NCBI RefSeq assembly: GCF_000350225.1
Contig: NW_005179133.1
Coordinates: 1-64,000, forward strand
Length of the DNA: 64,000 bases
From: Chondrus crispus
Taxonomy: Eukaryota; Rhodophyta; Florideophyceae; Gigartinales; Gigartinaceae
Direction: 5' to 3'
Shown here: piece by piece, positions 63,221 through 64,000 of the stretch
Layout: every line of letters starts with the position of its first letter
Position numbering within the stretch: position 1 is the stretch's first letter
Position numbers and translations under genes: made by a program
Notes under the pieces: model-generated
What the model was told of the DNA's origin: nothing
Databases searched by the model: none
Seen by the model: the letters and a program-made list of their open reading frames with translations, nothing else

Positions 63221-64000
63221 GGGCCATCTACTCGGTTCTAACTTGTAGAAAAAAAATTAACTGGCATTAAAAACCAGTCGTTCTACCAAAGAAAAATAGA
63301 AACAGTCGCTATCAAAGTTGAAAAGAAATAAAATTTGCAGATGTTTTTGTTATGATAACGCTTGGTCCAATAGACACAACACTCAACGAAATGTGGCCTT
63401 GCCGTTTGCATCAACTTGGGAAGTTTGACCGACATTACACTGTTGATCGTTAACATCTATTTCACATGAGGGCGCCCTCTGCTGCGCAGCATGTTCAACA
63501 CACACACAACGCACACAGTGGTGATCCGATCATGGATCACCAGTTTTGCCCTGATTGTTGACGAGTGGCATCTTCGGTGCGACACGCGCATATCAAAATT
63601 GCAAGGGAGACGTAAGGCTCTTCTTCGAGATGTTTGGGATGATGAACCGATGTAGCGTCTGCCCGAACAGCACTTCACAGAAGTGTCATATTCCGAGATT
63701 GGGAAAGAAAAGGATATCTAACTGTTCGCCGGAGGCAGGGCCTTGTGTTCTGAAGCACATTTTGCCACATGTAATAATAACCATTTCTTGGGTTGCCGAG
63801 TAGTAGCATGGTTATTGGTTAATGAAAGCGTGTGTTGTGTCAGATAGTGCTCTGGAATCCATTCCTACACTTCGCATCCTTTATTCAAGCAGTGGAACGG
63901 AGAGCGCGAATGTGCGAATGCAATCAAGCAGACATGCAAGGAAATTTGAAGACGAGTTGCCGCCAATTAATGCCTGAACGAGAATTGATCTCGTTTGAGG
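63221..64000. other. Right flank, no supported gene
   Basis: AT-rich sequence with frames of at most 82 codons and no recognisable features. It should be contiguous with the sequence left of 30833 in a genome lacking element C. Confidence 0.5.

Noticed and set aside
1..64000. CRISPR arrays, rRNA genes or bacterial operons
   Set aside because: No spaced direct repeats, no rRNA motifs, and the gene content is eukaryotic retroelements.

Overview
The window is nuclear DNA of a eukaryote and is dominated by LTR retrotransposons. A TATA box lies about 90-145 bp upstream of each of three small intron-less genes. A decayed nuclear copy of the bacterial-type rRNA methyltransferase RsmG carries a long Arg-rich N-terminus, which suggests an organelle-targeted protein. 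Together with chromodomain Ty3/gypsy elements this points to a photosynthetic eukaryote. A florideophyte red alga (Chondrus-like) is my best guess; the phylum is inference, not shown by the sequence.

Left third (1-12341): two inverted copies of one Ty1/copia family. Copy A (+) enters from the left edge and ends in a 529-bp LTR. Copy B (-) is complete (5909-12341) but carries three frameshifts. LTR variants and target-site duplications are swapped between A and B, as expected if the 3.7 kb between them was inverted by recombination between the copies. That interval holds a cluster of perfect hairpins, a gene for a secreted Cys-rich protein (3433-4170, probably frameshifted), a three-unit tandem hairpin repeat and a possible second secreted protein.

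Middle (12342-30837): sparse sequence with an intact paralogue of the Cys-rich secreted protein (16735-17343), an old decayed copia element F (20135-25500) that itself holds a 587-bp solo-LTR-like insert, a truncated Sel1-repeat gene, a frameshifted rsmG, and a 71-residue secreted peptide with knottin-like cysteine spacing (29187-29402).

Right half (30838-63215): three retrotransposons nested in one another, all on the + strand, each with matching target-site duplications. Copia element C (LTRs 298 bp, TSD CCTGC) was hit by chromovirus D (LTRs 628 bp, TSD CATCG), which was hit in pol by chromovirus E (LTRs 1037 bp, TSD CGCCG). In D and E, pol lies in the -1 frame behind gag, and both have a slippery sequence directly before the gag stop, followed by a hairpin. 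In D it is a textbook A AAA AAC site. D also carries, between pol and its 3' LTR, an antisense pair of ORFs (513 and 148 codons, overlapping by ATGA) of unknown function. I regard this as the most likely undescribed system here.

All calls come from reading the sequence. Identity counts are by eye and no database search was run.
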